A stretch of DNA of 49,599 bases from Kalaharituber pfeilii (Eukaryota > Ascomycota > Pezizomycetes > Pezizales > Pezizaceae). The notes beneath the pieces were generated by a model. It worked only from the letters and a program-made list of their open reading frames with translations, was not told where the DNA came from and did no database searches. Each line of letters begins with the position of its first letter. Positions within the stretch are counted from its first letter, which is position 1. Made by a program: the position numbers and the translations under genes. The stretch is taken from NCBI GenBank assembly GCA_015179045.1, contig WHUZ01000177.1, forward strand, positions 1 to 49,599, given 5' to 3'. Below are positions 21,993-32,658 of the stretch, piece after piece.

Positions 21993-24900
21993 AGTCAGTT
22001 ATTGCTGTGGAGACTTACTCCTCTATCAGTTGATGCTGTGGTGCCTTACTCCTCCGTCAGTTGATGCTGTAGGGCCTTTGTTCCCTTCTCAGCCTCCTGT
22101 GAAAATTCTCCCTTCCAGAAAAGTTTGATAGAGATAAAAAAGAGCTTGACAATTTTCTTCCAATGGATCCAGAGTTTGCAAATCACTACTAATGAAAACT
22201 CTCTTATTTGGAAAGCCATACTCTCATATTTTCCATCGGAACTCCTCAGCCTTATATGCTACGACTTTCACCTGGCTACATATAATATTTCAGAACTCCT
22301 CAGCCACTGCTGAGGCTACTCGAAACATTCAGATATAAGCAGTAGGGTAAAATGCAGGATTCTTCAACTGAAATCGATAAAGTATTAGTACAATAATATG
22401 GTAAAGATACCCGACCCTGTCCTTGTTTCCGACATCTCTGCCAGCATTCAGAAGATGTCTGGAATCTGCTAGTAGGTTATTTTGAGAATCGAAACAACTA
22501 GAACTAATGGAAGTTTTCATTACTAATACTCCTAGGAATAAGTACTTTACTCCCTCTACTACTATTACAAATATCACCTCCTTTAGCAGCAGCTCTACGA
22601 TATAGCTACCTCCACCTCTAAAGAATAAGAAGAGCAATAACAGACCTAAAGAACTGATTTAGAAGAAAGACAACCAATACATTAGGTATAAGATCACATC
22701 ATACTATGAAAAGAAGTAGTAGAAACTTAACAGAAGCTAAAGAAGAAAGACAAAGAGGAAGTAAAACACCTTGGAGTTATAAATCTGCTTTCTCAAATAA
22801 TAATATCATAGCCCAAGAAGCCAAAGATAGACTCTGACTACCTTATAGGCTGTTAACGGATCCGAGAGAATCACTGAACTGTCTAATTTGAAGTAGACAG
22901 GGACCCTGCTCAGCATGTAAGACTCTCTATCATAGCAACCTCCCCAGCTGTGAGGTAAAATTCAAAACTGGGAAGACCATTAGGGCTATTATAGAGCATG
23001 CACCTCTTATATTGATTGTTTCCTTGGTAGACTAGGTAAGAAGTTGAAGATAAGGTTACAAGCAAGACCTGTAATGGTTAAGATTATTTTTATTTTCGTT
23101 TTCAGGCATCCCAGTTTCTGATTCTGTTTCCTTCGCTTTGGATTATGTGCCTTCGATTAGCATTCCAGTAAAATCTGATAAGACATTCATTGACTTAATT
23201 TTGCCTTCTGTTGTGAACTCTTACCAGACATTTAAGGAATTTGTTTTTGATTTTGACGCCAAAGTTATAATATCAGTAGATGCATCATTAATTATATCCA
23301 AGTCAATAGTATTTCAGAAAAGTATAATAAGTCTCTATTGACTTTGTTTCATGTTTTATTTTGAACTCTTAATAAGGAAGTAAGAAATTTGTCTTTAAGT
23401 TTAAGCTAAAGCTATGAATATTAGTGAATACATTATTACATGTTTATTATACTCTCATTGAGTTGCTTTTAGTTTTTTCTGATGATACTCTTGAAGAGGG
23501 TGATACTCAGTTAATTGATGCATATGAGCACTAGTACTCATAATATGTTAATATTTTTTCTCAGGAATAGGGATATTACTTATCTTCTTACCCAAGCTGG
23601 AATTATGAAATCGCTTTTAAGAATCCAAACACGAAGCCTCCCTATGGTCCAGTAACCTGGGAAGAAGATGAGGCCTTTTAGAGGTATATTATCGAACATC
23701 TACTAGCAGGAAAGATATGAAGGTTAAGGTTAAAAGTAGCATCACTAATTTTTTTAGAAGATAGATAGGTCCCTCCAACTATACATTAACTACAGGGTAC
23801 TAAGTAAACTCATTGATTTGAATAAATACTCATTACTCTTAATGTTAGAACTCCTCAAAAAACACCTAAAGCAGTGAATAGGTTATCAAACTTGATCTCA
23901 ATAATGGCTACAATCTCATATAAATTAAGTCAGGCAACACATAGCAGTTGTCAAGCATATTCAAAGGCTATTCGAAGTAGCCAGTCATACCTCTCAGACA
24001 CATTAATATATCTATCTCCTTCGAAGAGATAATAGATGAGATCTCCACTTGTATTAATAGAGTAGTTTGGTACCTGGACTCTTAATCTATGAAGGCAAGT
24101 CGGAATAAGACTATAAAAGGATACTAGAAAAGTGCTGCTAAGATTGAGCAAATATGGGCTTGTGATACAAGTTCTATATGCACGAAATTTTATTCCTTGG
24201 TTGTTTTATTATTGGCTTTGAGATTAAGATGAACCTAACCAAACTCTCTATCATTCGCAACTGGCTACAGCTAATAAAAGAAGGTACAAGTCTTTGCAAA
24301 CTACTACTGCTAATTTGTCCTCAACTACTACTGCTGATTTAATTTGCTCCACTACAACTCAACTGCTTGCAAGCCTTAACTGGAGACATACTCTTGATCT
24401 GGGGGGAGCAGAGCAGCAGGCTGCTTTTACGGAACTCTAAGACAAGTTCATCAGTACCCCTATACTATGACAGTTCAATCAATCCCTACTGACGATTATG
24501 AAACTGACTGCTTAGACCAGGCACTTGCTAGTATCTTGAGCTTAAGAATGATATTACTACCCTTCACTCCTGTGAATACCACTCCTGACTCCTGACCTCT
24601 GCCAAATGAAACTACTTCACCTATAATAACAAACTCTTTAATTGTACAAATAGAAGATAGAGTTATTGGGAACTAAGTTCACTGTTTTGATAGATCATGC
24701 ACTTTATTACCAAACAACACGTCAACAACCACCAATCCAACGGGAGTCAGACACTCTCCAAATTCAATTACACTAGCCTAATGGTAAAGTAGATGCTTCC
24801 TTTCGAACTGGTAAACTGCAAGATATGTAAACTGATATCCCTGAAGTCAACTGTAATAAATAGGTAAGGAACAATTATAGGCTAGGTCCTTGAACTATAT

Positions 24901-26057
24901 TCAAGTGATAATGATAATACCATAACAGCAACGTAACTCAACACTAGGATATGTATTGGACTCCTTTCTTAGAACTTCTATTGGAATGGCTGAGTAGCTG
25001 ATTATTTCACTAGTTGTTTAGCCTACTTAAAGGCTAAAGCTAACCAACATTTGAGGCCCTACTAGTAGGAAGCCTTGGGAGGAGATAGCTTTGGACTTTG
25101 TTAGAGAACTACTAAGGGCTTTAATGCTATTTCAGTTGTCACATACTAGTTCACCGAAATGTAATGCTGCACTATACATTAATAAAAAATACTTGGATAA
25201 CTCGAGATATCACCAATGCCTTCAATAACGTCTTGAGGCAATTTAGTCTACCCTATTATATTACCTCTGAATATGTACCACAATTCACTTCAGCTCTTTG
25301 AAAAGACTCCAACTTAGTATTACTTACCACCTCCAGACTGATAGAGTCTCTGACATATAATATCTAGTATTGTAAAAAGTATATAATACAGACTCCCAAA
25401 TAGCATCTCCATATCTTCCATGACCGAACTATGGTATAGATGATAAGACTCGGAAAATGGTTGAGGATCTTTGTAGACTATTAGAATCTATCAGAGAGTT
25501 CTATGATCAACATCCAAGGAAGCTTTTAGGACTCTATATTCTAATAAAGCATTGATACTCATAGAACAAAGTATCTTATATAAATGAGAATTCTATACAG
25601 CCATACTACTTAGATAGTTTATTGACATGAGTACCTTTTCCTTATAAAGACTTTTTCCCACTAAGTTTTGTCTTCAGGAAGGTTTTTAACAGCTCACTGA
25701 TAATAAGTGAAAGATATATCAGTCTCACTATTGGCTACAGACAACTGTGGTTTAGCTCGTATATTACCTCACATATAAGGTATGCTGATAGCCAAAGTAT
25801 AAGACTCACAATACCAATTAGTTCAGTTTTCTATTGGGGATTATTACTTAAGACGAGTACTCTAACTGGGGGTATAATGTTATGGCTAAGATGGAAACTT
25901 GCCTACCACTGTTATAAGAGGCAAGAGTTCTACTACTAATTAGTTGCTATAACTAAAGGTGAAAACTTACCTGCTAAGGGAATAATACTGACCCTGCAAT
26001 CAAATGTAAAACTAATACTGATTAACCAGACTGATCACCTGTTAGGCTTGGCTGCTG
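21993..26057 (+). mobile_element. Gypsy family F, copy B internal region
   Basis: Continues F after the D insertion. Readable pieces: a gag segment (22125-22313, KKSLTIFFQWIQSLQITTNE onward), a serine/leucine-rich open segment 23138-23341 that matches the corresponding part of copy A, an RT segment around 23755-23930 (YINYRVLSKLID then LLMLELL), RNase H around 24430-24800 (QFNQSLLTIMETD), integrase core around 25075-25350 (WEEIALDFVRELLRALMLF) and YHLQTDRVSDI near 25330. Copy B is less AT-shifted than copy A, so it is the better guide to the family. It breaks off inside the tail at about 26057, where family E4 begins. Dead. Confidence 0.78.
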
Positions 26058-26121
26058 AGTGAGATGCTCACATGTGGAGCATATGGGGTTGGTTGTATGA
26101 ATGTAGGAAAGTGAGTGCCCT
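26058..26121 (-). repeat. Family E4 gag-region fragment, right of the F junction
   Basis: gctcacatgtggagc...gtgagtgccct matches 38550-38606 with changes mainly at CpG sites. It continues after element C at 32659. The two halves form the interrupted E4 copy. Confidence 0.75.
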
Positions 26122-26811
26122 TGTAACGAACCAACCTCCACCACGGCCGAAATACTCCTCCCGCACGTGACACGCGAGACCCGAGGCCCCGAGACCCTGC
26201 CACAGCCCGAACTCCTGCCGAGCCGCCGCGTAGCGGCAGTACCTGAAAGCTCCGACCCTCGCCGCCCGCCCTGAGTCCTTACGCACAGCAGCCGCTTGCA
26301 TCCCGGTCGCTGCCCGTATGTTCCTGCATATTCCCTGCCACAGCCCGAACTCCTGCCGAGCCGCCGCGTAGTGGCAGTACCTGAAAGCTCCGACCCTCGC
26401 CGCCCGCCCGAGTCCTTACGCACAGCAGCCGCTTGCATCCCGGTCGCTGCCCGTATGTTCCTGCATATTCTCTTGCATCCATGATTCGTCCAGAATGTTC
26501 TCCTGCATTAGCTCGAAGTTTCTCCCGCGCTAGTTTGTTCTTCTGCCAAGTTTCTGGGCTCGTTTGATTCTCCTGTATCTAGAATGTTCTTCTGCCAAGA
26601 TTCCTGGGCTCTCCATAAAGGAGGCTCATCCCCACGTCCCTCTCTGCTCCTCACGTAACAACTTGTATCCACCCTCAGGCTGTACGTAACTCTGCATACA
26701 TCTCTCTACATCATATAGCGCCGACTGTCTCTACCCACCGTGAACCCGCTGCCTCCCTGGCACTCGCTGCCTACCCTGTATCTCGACCCCGACCCTGACC
26801 CATTCTTTACA
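26122..26811 (+). repeat. Element C 5' LTR
   Basis: tgtaacgaacc...ttctttaca. Contains a 138-bp tandem duplication (26195-26332 and 26333-26469) with the ccctgccacagcccgaactc block, and short direct words gaatgttctcctgc/gaatgttcttctgcc. TATA-like cataaag at 26614-26620. The segment acgtaacaa (26653-26661), where a transcript would begin, is complementary to ttgttacgt just after the LTR. Confidence 0.93.
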
Positions 26812-26813
26812 CT

Positions 26814-26822
26814 TTGTTACGT
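26814..26822 (+). promoter_or_regulatory. Probable self-priming site of element C
   Basis: ttgttacgt, two bases after the 5' LTR, is the exact complement of acgtaacaa at 26653-26661 in the LTR, 39 nt after the TATA-like box. No tRNA-type site starting TGG follows the LTR. Inferred to act as in Tf1/sushi elements, where the mRNA 5' end primes reverse transcription. Confidence 0.6.
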
Positions 26823-26842
26823 CGCACCAATCGGTCGCCGCT

Positions 26843-28048
26843 ATGTCTGGAACCCCAGGAATCGCCAGCAACTCAACCGGTAACCCCCCCGACACAGCAG
26901 CACAAATCGCGACTGCCTGGAGAGCCCTGTGCACCACCATCACTACCACTCCCCTGGTCCCTGACGACTCCCCGACTATTCCCGTTGGCACTCCTGGAGA
27001 GTTTGTAACCTACATCTACTCAGCTCACGGTAGTGGAGTGATTTCAGCAATCCAAGGAGTTGCAGCAAACTTCAATATACCTGAGCACGGCACCACTAAG
27101 GTGGCCGAAACCCTGTGGAAGTACTATTACCAAGGCTTCCGTTACGGCGTCCAGCAACGACTCAATGCCATCTCAGCACAAACCGTAACTCAGGGAAGTA
27201 CCCAAGTAACGGAAAGTTCCAAGGCCCCGAAAGTTGCAGACCCAGCCCCATTTGATGGAACCAGAGAGAGGTTTAAGGAGTTTGTCACTCAGTTACACCT
27301 CGTCTTCAACGCCGACCCATCCCGCTATGACAGTGACACCAAGAAACTCTCCTACGCCGCCTCCTACCTGTCCGGAAACGCCAGGCAATGGTTCCAACCC
27401 CACTTCAATGAAAGTACAGGACAAGTCACCTTCACAGACTATGCTGCCTTTGTCGCCGCTTTGAGAGCCGCCTTCGATGATCCTGACGCCAGAACGACCG
27501 CCGAAAGGAAACTAAAAGCCCTTAAGCAAGGCAACGACAATTGTTCCACCTACCATGCGAAATTTGCCCCCCTGGCCGCGACTCTTGGATACGATGACCA
27601 AACAAAAATCGACTTTTTCCGAAATGGGCTCCGGTTCCAGGTCAAGAACCACCTCATCAGCGTCCTCAACGAGCCGACCGACTTCGACGCTTTTGTCAGG
27701 CTGTGTATAGGTATCGATAACAAGGACAGAGCCTTACACGCCTCCACCCCCGCCTCTATCACCAAACCCACTGCCCCTCACCCTTCACAGGCCCCCGGAG
27801 GAACTGTCCCAATGGACCTCTCAGCAACTCAAACCCAAATCAGCCGGAGGCGAGGACCCCTCTCAGATGAAGAAAAAAAGAGGCGCCGGGAAAATAATTT
27901 GTGCATGTACTGCGGACAACCGGGGCATTGGGCCACCAATTGCCCTCTTCGAGGAAGAACCCAAATGATTAGAACCGCCAACACTGAAATCCCTGGTCCC
28001 CTGCCAACGCTACCCCCTTCTACGTCACCCCTGAGCCAAAAAAACTAG
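26843..28048 (+). CDS. Element C Gag
   Basis: 401 aa, intact. The ATG lies 31 nt after the LTR and is the first in frame. N-terminal 130 residues are Thr/Ser/Ala-rich. The retrotransposon-gag domain spans about residues 130-290 (FDGTRERFKEFVTQLHLVF, LSGNARQWFQPHF, AAFDDPDARTTAERKLKAL). A Pro-rich linker with PMDLSATQ follows, then one CCHC zinc knuckle at about 354-367 (CMYCGQPGHWATNC), which binds element RNA. The stop UAG is preceded directly by the A AAA AAC frameshift site. Composition is GC-rich, without the nonsense decay of its neighbours. Gag forms the virus-like particle. Certain as to family. Confidence 0.96.
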   Translation: MSGTPGIASNSTGNPPDTAAQIATAWRALCTTITTTPLVPDDSPTIPVGTPGEFVTYIYSAHGSGVISAIQGVAANFNIPEHGTTKVAETLWKYYYQGFRYGVQQRLNAISAQTVTQGSTQVTESSKAPKVADPAPFDGTRERFKEFVTQLHLVFNADPSRYDSDTKKLSYAASYLSGNARQWFQPHFNESTGQVTFTDYAAFVAALRAAFDDPDARTTAERKLKALKQGNDNCSTYHAKFAPLAATLGYDDQTKIDFFRNGLRFQVKNHLISVLNEPTDFDAFVRLCIGIDNKDRALHASTPASITKPTAPHPSQAPGGTVPMDLSATQTQISRRRGPLSDEEKKRRRENNLCMYCGQPGHWATNCPLRGRTQMIRTANTEIPGPLPTLPPSTSPLSQKN

Positions 28049-28107
28049 TACCCTCTTCAGCACATGATGGCCGTCTGAAGAGTGCCAGGATGCTACCTGG
28101 TGCCATC
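28039..28107 (+). promoter_or_regulatory. -1 ribosomal frameshift signal, gag to pol
   Basis: Slippery heptamer A AAA AAC at 28039-28045, in the gag reading frame and directly followed by the UAG stop (28046-28048). After a 7-nt spacer comes a perfect 8-bp stem, ctcttcag (28053-28060) with ctgaagag (28075-28082), around a 14-nt loop. Loop bases gatggc (28066-28071) can pair with gccatc (28102-28107), making an H-type pseudoknot. Frame 1 is open from before this site into the protease, so slipping back one base fuses Pol to Gag. Heptamer, spacing and stem match known -1 sites; the pseudoknot is inferred. Confidence 0.85.
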
Positions 28108-28851
28108 TACCCTGAACCTGTCCCTGCTTCTGCCGTTGTTTCTGCCTCTGCTTTTGTTTCTGCTTCTGCCGTTGTTTCTGCTTCTGCCTCCGCTCCTGCT
28201 TCGTGCTCTGTCTCCGCCTTGTCCCCTGCTTCTACTTTGTGTTCTGTTAATCGTTTTTGTCTTTTGGAGGAAGTACTGATGGAAGGAACTGGTAATAAGG
28301 AATTGGGAATCTCAAGGAAGGCTAGGAAAAGGAGGAACAAGAGGAATCGCTTTCGTCATTTCATTTCGTCTATTTCTATTTCCGGAGACCTAGGAGGAGA
28401 AGACCCTTTGATTCTGTCCTGCGTTGTTAACGATTCTATCAAATCTACCTGTATGATAGACTCGGGAGCTACCTCCCAGTTTATTGACCGAGACCTTGCT
28501 ATAACCCTGAACCTGCCTATGACCCTGAAACCTAGACCCGAGAAGCTAACGGTGGTAGATGGACGAGCCTCTATCGCCGGAGATATCACACATACCTGCA
28601 CTCTGAAGCTAGCCATAGACCAACATGAAGAAGAACTCACCTTCCAGGTAACCAAGCTGGGAGGATGGAACATGATCTTGGGCAGAACCTGGCTACGGCG
28701 GCATAACCCCGTCATCGATTGGGAAAAGAACACTATCCTATTGGCTTCCGGTTACTGTCAAGCCCACTGCTTACCTACCAGGCAAAAGACCCCCCTATGC
28801 AGACAACACAACACAGAATCGCCATGGTATCCCGCGCCGCCTTTAAGATAG
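28045..28851 (+). CDS. Element C Pol, N-terminal part with protease
   Basis: Frame 1, open from the frameshift site. After about 20 residues comes a low-complexity Ala/Ser/Val segment (28120-28225, 18-bp repeats around gcttctgccgttgtttct), then a basic patch (RKARKRRNKRNRF), then the retropepsin with the catalytic motif MIDSGATSQFIDRD (about 28453) and the closing ILGRTWLRRHNPVIDW. The frame ends soon after a C6 run at 28790-28795, and RT continues in the -1 frame. The family normally has protease and RT in one frame, so one C is probably missing, either truly or through base-calling. Confidence 0.88.
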   Translation, partial: LVPSSAHDGRLKSARMLPGAIYPEPVPASAVVSASAFVSASAVVSASASAPASCSVSALSPASTLCSVNRFCLLEEVLMEGTGNKELGISRKARKRRNKRNRFRHFISSISISGDLGGEDPLILSCVVNDSIKSTCMIDSGATSQFIDRDLAITLNLPMTLKPRPEKLTVVDGRASIAGDITHTCTLKLAIDQHEEELTFQVTKLGGWNMILGRTWLRRHNPVIDWEKNTILLASGYCQAHCLPTRQKTPLCRQHNTESPWYPAPPLR

Positions 28852-31092
28852 CCTCATCACAACCCGGTAGTCAGATTAGTGTCATCGCCGCAGCTCCAGT
28901 AATCGAACCTAGCAACAAACCCGCCAGCGAACTGGTGCCCTCCGAATACCACGACTTCCTACCCCTCTTCAGCAAGAAGGGAGCGGACACACTTCCACCC
29001 CACCGGTACGTAGACCACGAGATACCCCTGGAGGAGGGGACTAAGCCACCATTTGGACGGATGTACTCTATGTCAGACTCAGAATTACAGGAGGTCCGTC
29101 GCTGGCTAGACGAAAACCTGGCCAAATCCTTTATTCGACCGTCCTCTTCCTCCGCCGCCTCACCCATCTTGTTTGTCAAGAAGAAGGATGGATCGCTCCG
29201 CCTATGCGTCGACTACCGAGCCTTGAACGACATCACCAAGAAAGATCGGTACCCATTGCCCAGAATTGAAGAGACCCTGAACCAGGTCAGAGGAGCACGA
29301 ATCTTTACCCGACTGGACCTTCGCTCTGCCTTCAACCTCATTCGGATCAAGGAAGGCGATGAGTGGAAAACGGCTTTCCGCACTCGGTATGGACTGTTTG
29401 AATTCCTCGTCATGCCCTTTGGACTCACTAACGCCCCAGCAACATGTCAACGATTCGTGAATGACACCTTGAGGGAATACCTCGACGTTTTTTGCTGTGT
29501 ATACCTCGACGACATCCTGATATACTCCAAGAACAAGAGTGAGCATAGGAACCAGGTACGGAAAGTGCTAGCCAAACTCCAGGAAGCCGGACTCTTTGTT
29601 AAACCGGAAAAGTGCGAATTCTCTGTCACAGAAACGTGTTTTCTAGGATTTATCATCTCCGAACAAGGTATCAGAATGGACCCCGCGAAGGTTTCAGCCA
29701 TCACTGAATGGGAAACACCCAACTCTACCAAAGACCTTCAATGCTTCCTAGGGTTCGCGAACTTCTACCGAAGGTTTATTCACCAGTACTCAGCAATTTG
29801 CCAACCCTTCTTCAACCTGCTGAGAAAAGGAACCGAGTTCAAGTGGAATGAAGAATGTAGCCAGGTATTCGAGAAACTGAAGGAAGCCTTCACCTCCGCA
29901 CCCATATTACGGCACTTTGAACCTGAACTAGAAACAATCCTGGAAACCGATGCCTCCGACCATACCACATCCGGAATCCTGTCACAAAAATTCCCCGAGA
30001 ACGGCAAAATGGTACTGCACCCAGTTGCCTTTATGAGTAAGAAAATGTCACCAGCAGAGAGCAACTACGGAATTGGAGATAAGGAACTATTGGCCATCGT
30101 ACAAGCAGTCAACGAGTGGCACATATACCTCCATGCACTACCGCAGCCATTCACCATCATTACCGACCACCATAACCTAGAGACGTTTAAGTCCAAGACC
30201 CTGTTAAACCGTCGCCAAGCCCGATGGGCAGGAGAGCTCGCCCAATACGACTTTAGGATTACCTTCCGGCCCGGAGATAAGAATGGGAAGGCTGATGCAC
30301 TCACAAGACGATCTGGAGATCTCCCTAAGGAAGGGGATAATCGTGCTAGGCCAATACAAGAAGTCATCCCAGGCGAAAAATTCTCCTCCCTCTCCTTGAA
30401 CGCTATGGTAATTAGTCATGAAGCCGTGATCCAGACCCTGACCCAAACCGACTCCTTCGCCCAGGACATACGGAAGGCACTAGAAAAAGGAGAAAAACGA
30501 CATCCTAAGGTCCCTCTGGGAGAATGCGACTTCAAGGACGGTGTCTTATACATCTACGGACTGGTATACATCCCTGACAACCTCGAACTACGAACCAAGA
30601 TTATTCGTACCTGTCACGACCACCCCGCAGCAGGACACCCAGGGCAAGCTTCGACATACGAGATTTTGTCCCGAAACTACTACTGGCCTGGCATGCGTAC
30701 AACCATAGCCCGCTACATCCGGAACTGCGACACCTGCTCCCGTATCAAACCTGTTCGCCATGCACCCTACGGACTCCTGAAACCCTTAGAAGTACCTCAA
30801 CGAAGGTGGAATTCCCTGTCCATGGACTTCATCACCGGACTACCTGAGTCTAATGGTAAGGATGCGATCTTAGTTGTGGTGGACCGCCTCACGAAAATGG
30901 CGCATTACCTCGCTACCCGGTCCGATACCAACTCCAAGGATACCGCCCAGCTCTTTTTCGATCACGTGTTCAGACTACATGGCTTGCCAGAATCCATTGT
31001 CTCCGATAGGGGTACCCAGTTCACCTCCGAATTCTCCAGAACCCTCTGCGAACTTCTCGGAATCCAACAGAAACTCTCAACCAGCTTCCACC
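28796..31092 (+). CDS. Element C Pol: RT, RNase H, integrase core
   Basis: Frame 3. [91 protein letters not shown] with the catalytic DD. RNase [46 protein letters not shown], and [15 protein letters not shown]. Integrase: the HHCC finger around [12 protein letters not shown] and [10 protein letters not shown], then core [20 protein letters not shown] and [12 protein letters not shown] with D, D in place. The expected TDGQTE block is reached only by losing frame at the C4 run 31091-31094; in this frame the protein ends at 31241 with an unrelated tail. No stop of C-to-T type. Otherwise catalytic residues are complete. Confidence 0.93.
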
Positions 31093-31908
31093 CCAGACCG
31101 ATGGACAAACCGAGCGAGTCAACGCGATCCTGGAACAGTACCTGCGGGGATACTGCAACTACCAACAGGACAACTGGGCTGACCTTCTCACCTTGGCCGA
31201 ATTCGCATACAACAATACCCTGTCCTCAACCACGGGAGTAACCCCTTCTTCGCCAATTATGGTTACCATCCGCGCTACACCCTGCTCCCCAAGCCCAACG
31301 CCAAGTTACCCAGCCTTCCGGTCCTTCAGGAGTATGCTGACCGCCTACAGGCCCTCGAGGAGTACCTGCGAACTGAAATCAAGTGGGCACAAGCTGTACA
31401 GGCTGAAAACTCTGACCGGCATCGCCTACCCGCACCCAAGTATGACGTCGGTGATGAGGTCTGGCTACTTCGACGAAACCTGCGTACCACGCGACCCTCT
31501 GGAAAGCTTGACTATAAGAGATTGGGAAGGTTCAAGATCCAAGAGAAGATTTCCTCCCATGCGTTTAAGCTCGAACTCCCCCCCTCAATGAAGGTCCATC
31601 CTGTGTTTCACACCTCCTTGCTTGAACCTGTCGCCACCGACCCCCTCCCTGGCCAGACCCAAGAACCGCCACCCCCCGTCATTGTTGAAGACGAAGAGGA
31701 GTACGAAGTTGAAGAAATCCTTGACTCCCGCCGAAGGTACAACAAGCTAGAGTACCTCGTTCGCTGGACTGGTTACGACCACCCCACCTGGGAACCTGCA
31801 GAGTTGTGTGCTAACGCCCCCTTGTTGGTCCAACGTTTCCACGACTCCTACCCTGCTAAACCTCGACCACGACCCCCACCGAGACGAGTAGCACGTACGA
31901 AGACCTAG
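31092..31908 (+). CDS. Element C Pol: integrase C-terminus and chromodomain
   Basis: Two segments. Frame 2 (about 31092-31246) carries [17 protein letters not shown]. Then, after a one-base loss in a T run near 31246, frame 1 runs to the stop at 31906-31908. It holds [42 protein letters not shown] (the GPF/Y-type C-terminal domain) and a chromodomain, [20 protein letters not shown] then GYDHPTWEP (about 31700-31800). The tail is Pro/Arg-rich. The chromodomain places C among chromoviruses, which target heterochromatin; this fits its landing in a retrotransposon nest. Confidence 0.9.
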
Positions 31909-31952
31909 TACCCCAGTACCTCGACCCTGAAGTTCGCTGGAGCTCTCCCTTT

Positions 31953-31962
31953 AGAAGAGAGG
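31953..31962 (+). promoter_or_regulatory. Element C polypurine tract
   Basis: agaagagagg, four bases before the 3' LTR, is the likely primer for plus-strand DNA synthesis. Assigned from position and purine content only. Confidence 0.55.
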
Positions 31963-31966
31963 CTAC

Positions 31967-32658
31967 TGTAACGAACCAACCTCCACCACGGCCGAAATAC
32001 TCCTCCCGCACGTGACACGCGAGACCCGAGGCCCCGAGACCCTGCCACAGCCCGAACTCCTGCCGAGCCGCCGCGTAGCGGCAGTACCTGAAAGCTCCGA
32101 CCCTCGCCGCCCGCCCTGAGTCCTTACGCACAGCAGCCGCTTGCATCCCGGTCGCTGCCCGTATGTTCCTGCATATTCCCTGCCACAGCCCGAACTCCTG
32201 CCGAGCCGCCGCGTAGTGGCAGTACCTGAAAGCTCCGACCCTCGCCGCCCGCCCCGAGTCCTTACGCACAGCAGCCGCTTGCATCCCGGTCGCTGCCCGT
32301 ATGTTCCTGCATATTCTCTTGCATCCATGATTCGTCCAGAATGTTCTCCTGCATTAGCTCGAAGTTTCTCCCGCGCTAGTTTGTTCTTCTGCCAAGTTTC
32401 TGGGCTCGTTTGATTCTCCTGTATCTAGAATGTTCTTCTGCCAAGATTCCTGGGCTCTCCATAAAGGAGGCTCATCCCCACGTCCCTCTCTGCTCCTCAC
32501 GTAACAACTTGTATCCACCCTCAGGCTGTACGTAACTCTGCATACATCTCTCTACATCATATAGCGCCGACTGTCTCTACCCACCGTGAACCCCGCTGCC
32601 TCCCTGGCACTCGCTGCCTACCCTGTATCTCGACCCCGACCCTGACCCATTCTTTACA
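31967..32658 (+). repeat. Element C 3' LTR
   Basis: Identical to the 5' LTR to the eye except one extra C in the second 138-bp unit (gccccgag against gcccgag) and one extra C near the end (aaccccg against aacccg). No substitution was seen, so the insertion is very recent. Followed by the target duplicate gccct (32659-32663). Confidence 0.93.

Larger units (their letters stand above)
26122..32658 (+). mobile_element. Element C: young full-length chromodomain Gypsy retrotransposon
   Basis: LTRs 26122-26811 (690 bp) and 31967-32658 (692 bp) look identical except for two one-base length differences in C runs. Exact target duplication gccct at 26117-26121 and 32659-32663. The empty form gtgagtgccctgtggtatgc is preserved at 38596-38615. 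GC-rich and without C-to-T stop codons, in sharp contrast to its surroundings. Gag 26843-28048, then Pol by -1 frameshift. Three one-base deletions (28790-28795, 31091-31094, 31246) break Pol. It is the latest insertion in this nest and may be an active family. Confidence 0.95.

Noticed and set aside
16133..21997. Target duplication for element D
   Set aside because: atata before and agtca after do not match; decay or recombination between elements may have erased it.
28107..28340. Minus-strand frame rich in AEAETKAEAE, like a coiled-coil protein
   Set aside because: Antisense of the Ala/Ser repeat in element C Pol, whose plus-strand frame continues into the protease.
28786..28800. C6 run at the protease/RT junction of element C as a second programmed frameshift
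   Set aside because: The run does not form an in-phase X XXY YYZ site, related elements read protease and RT in one frame, and two similar one-base losses occur further on, so a missing base is simpler.
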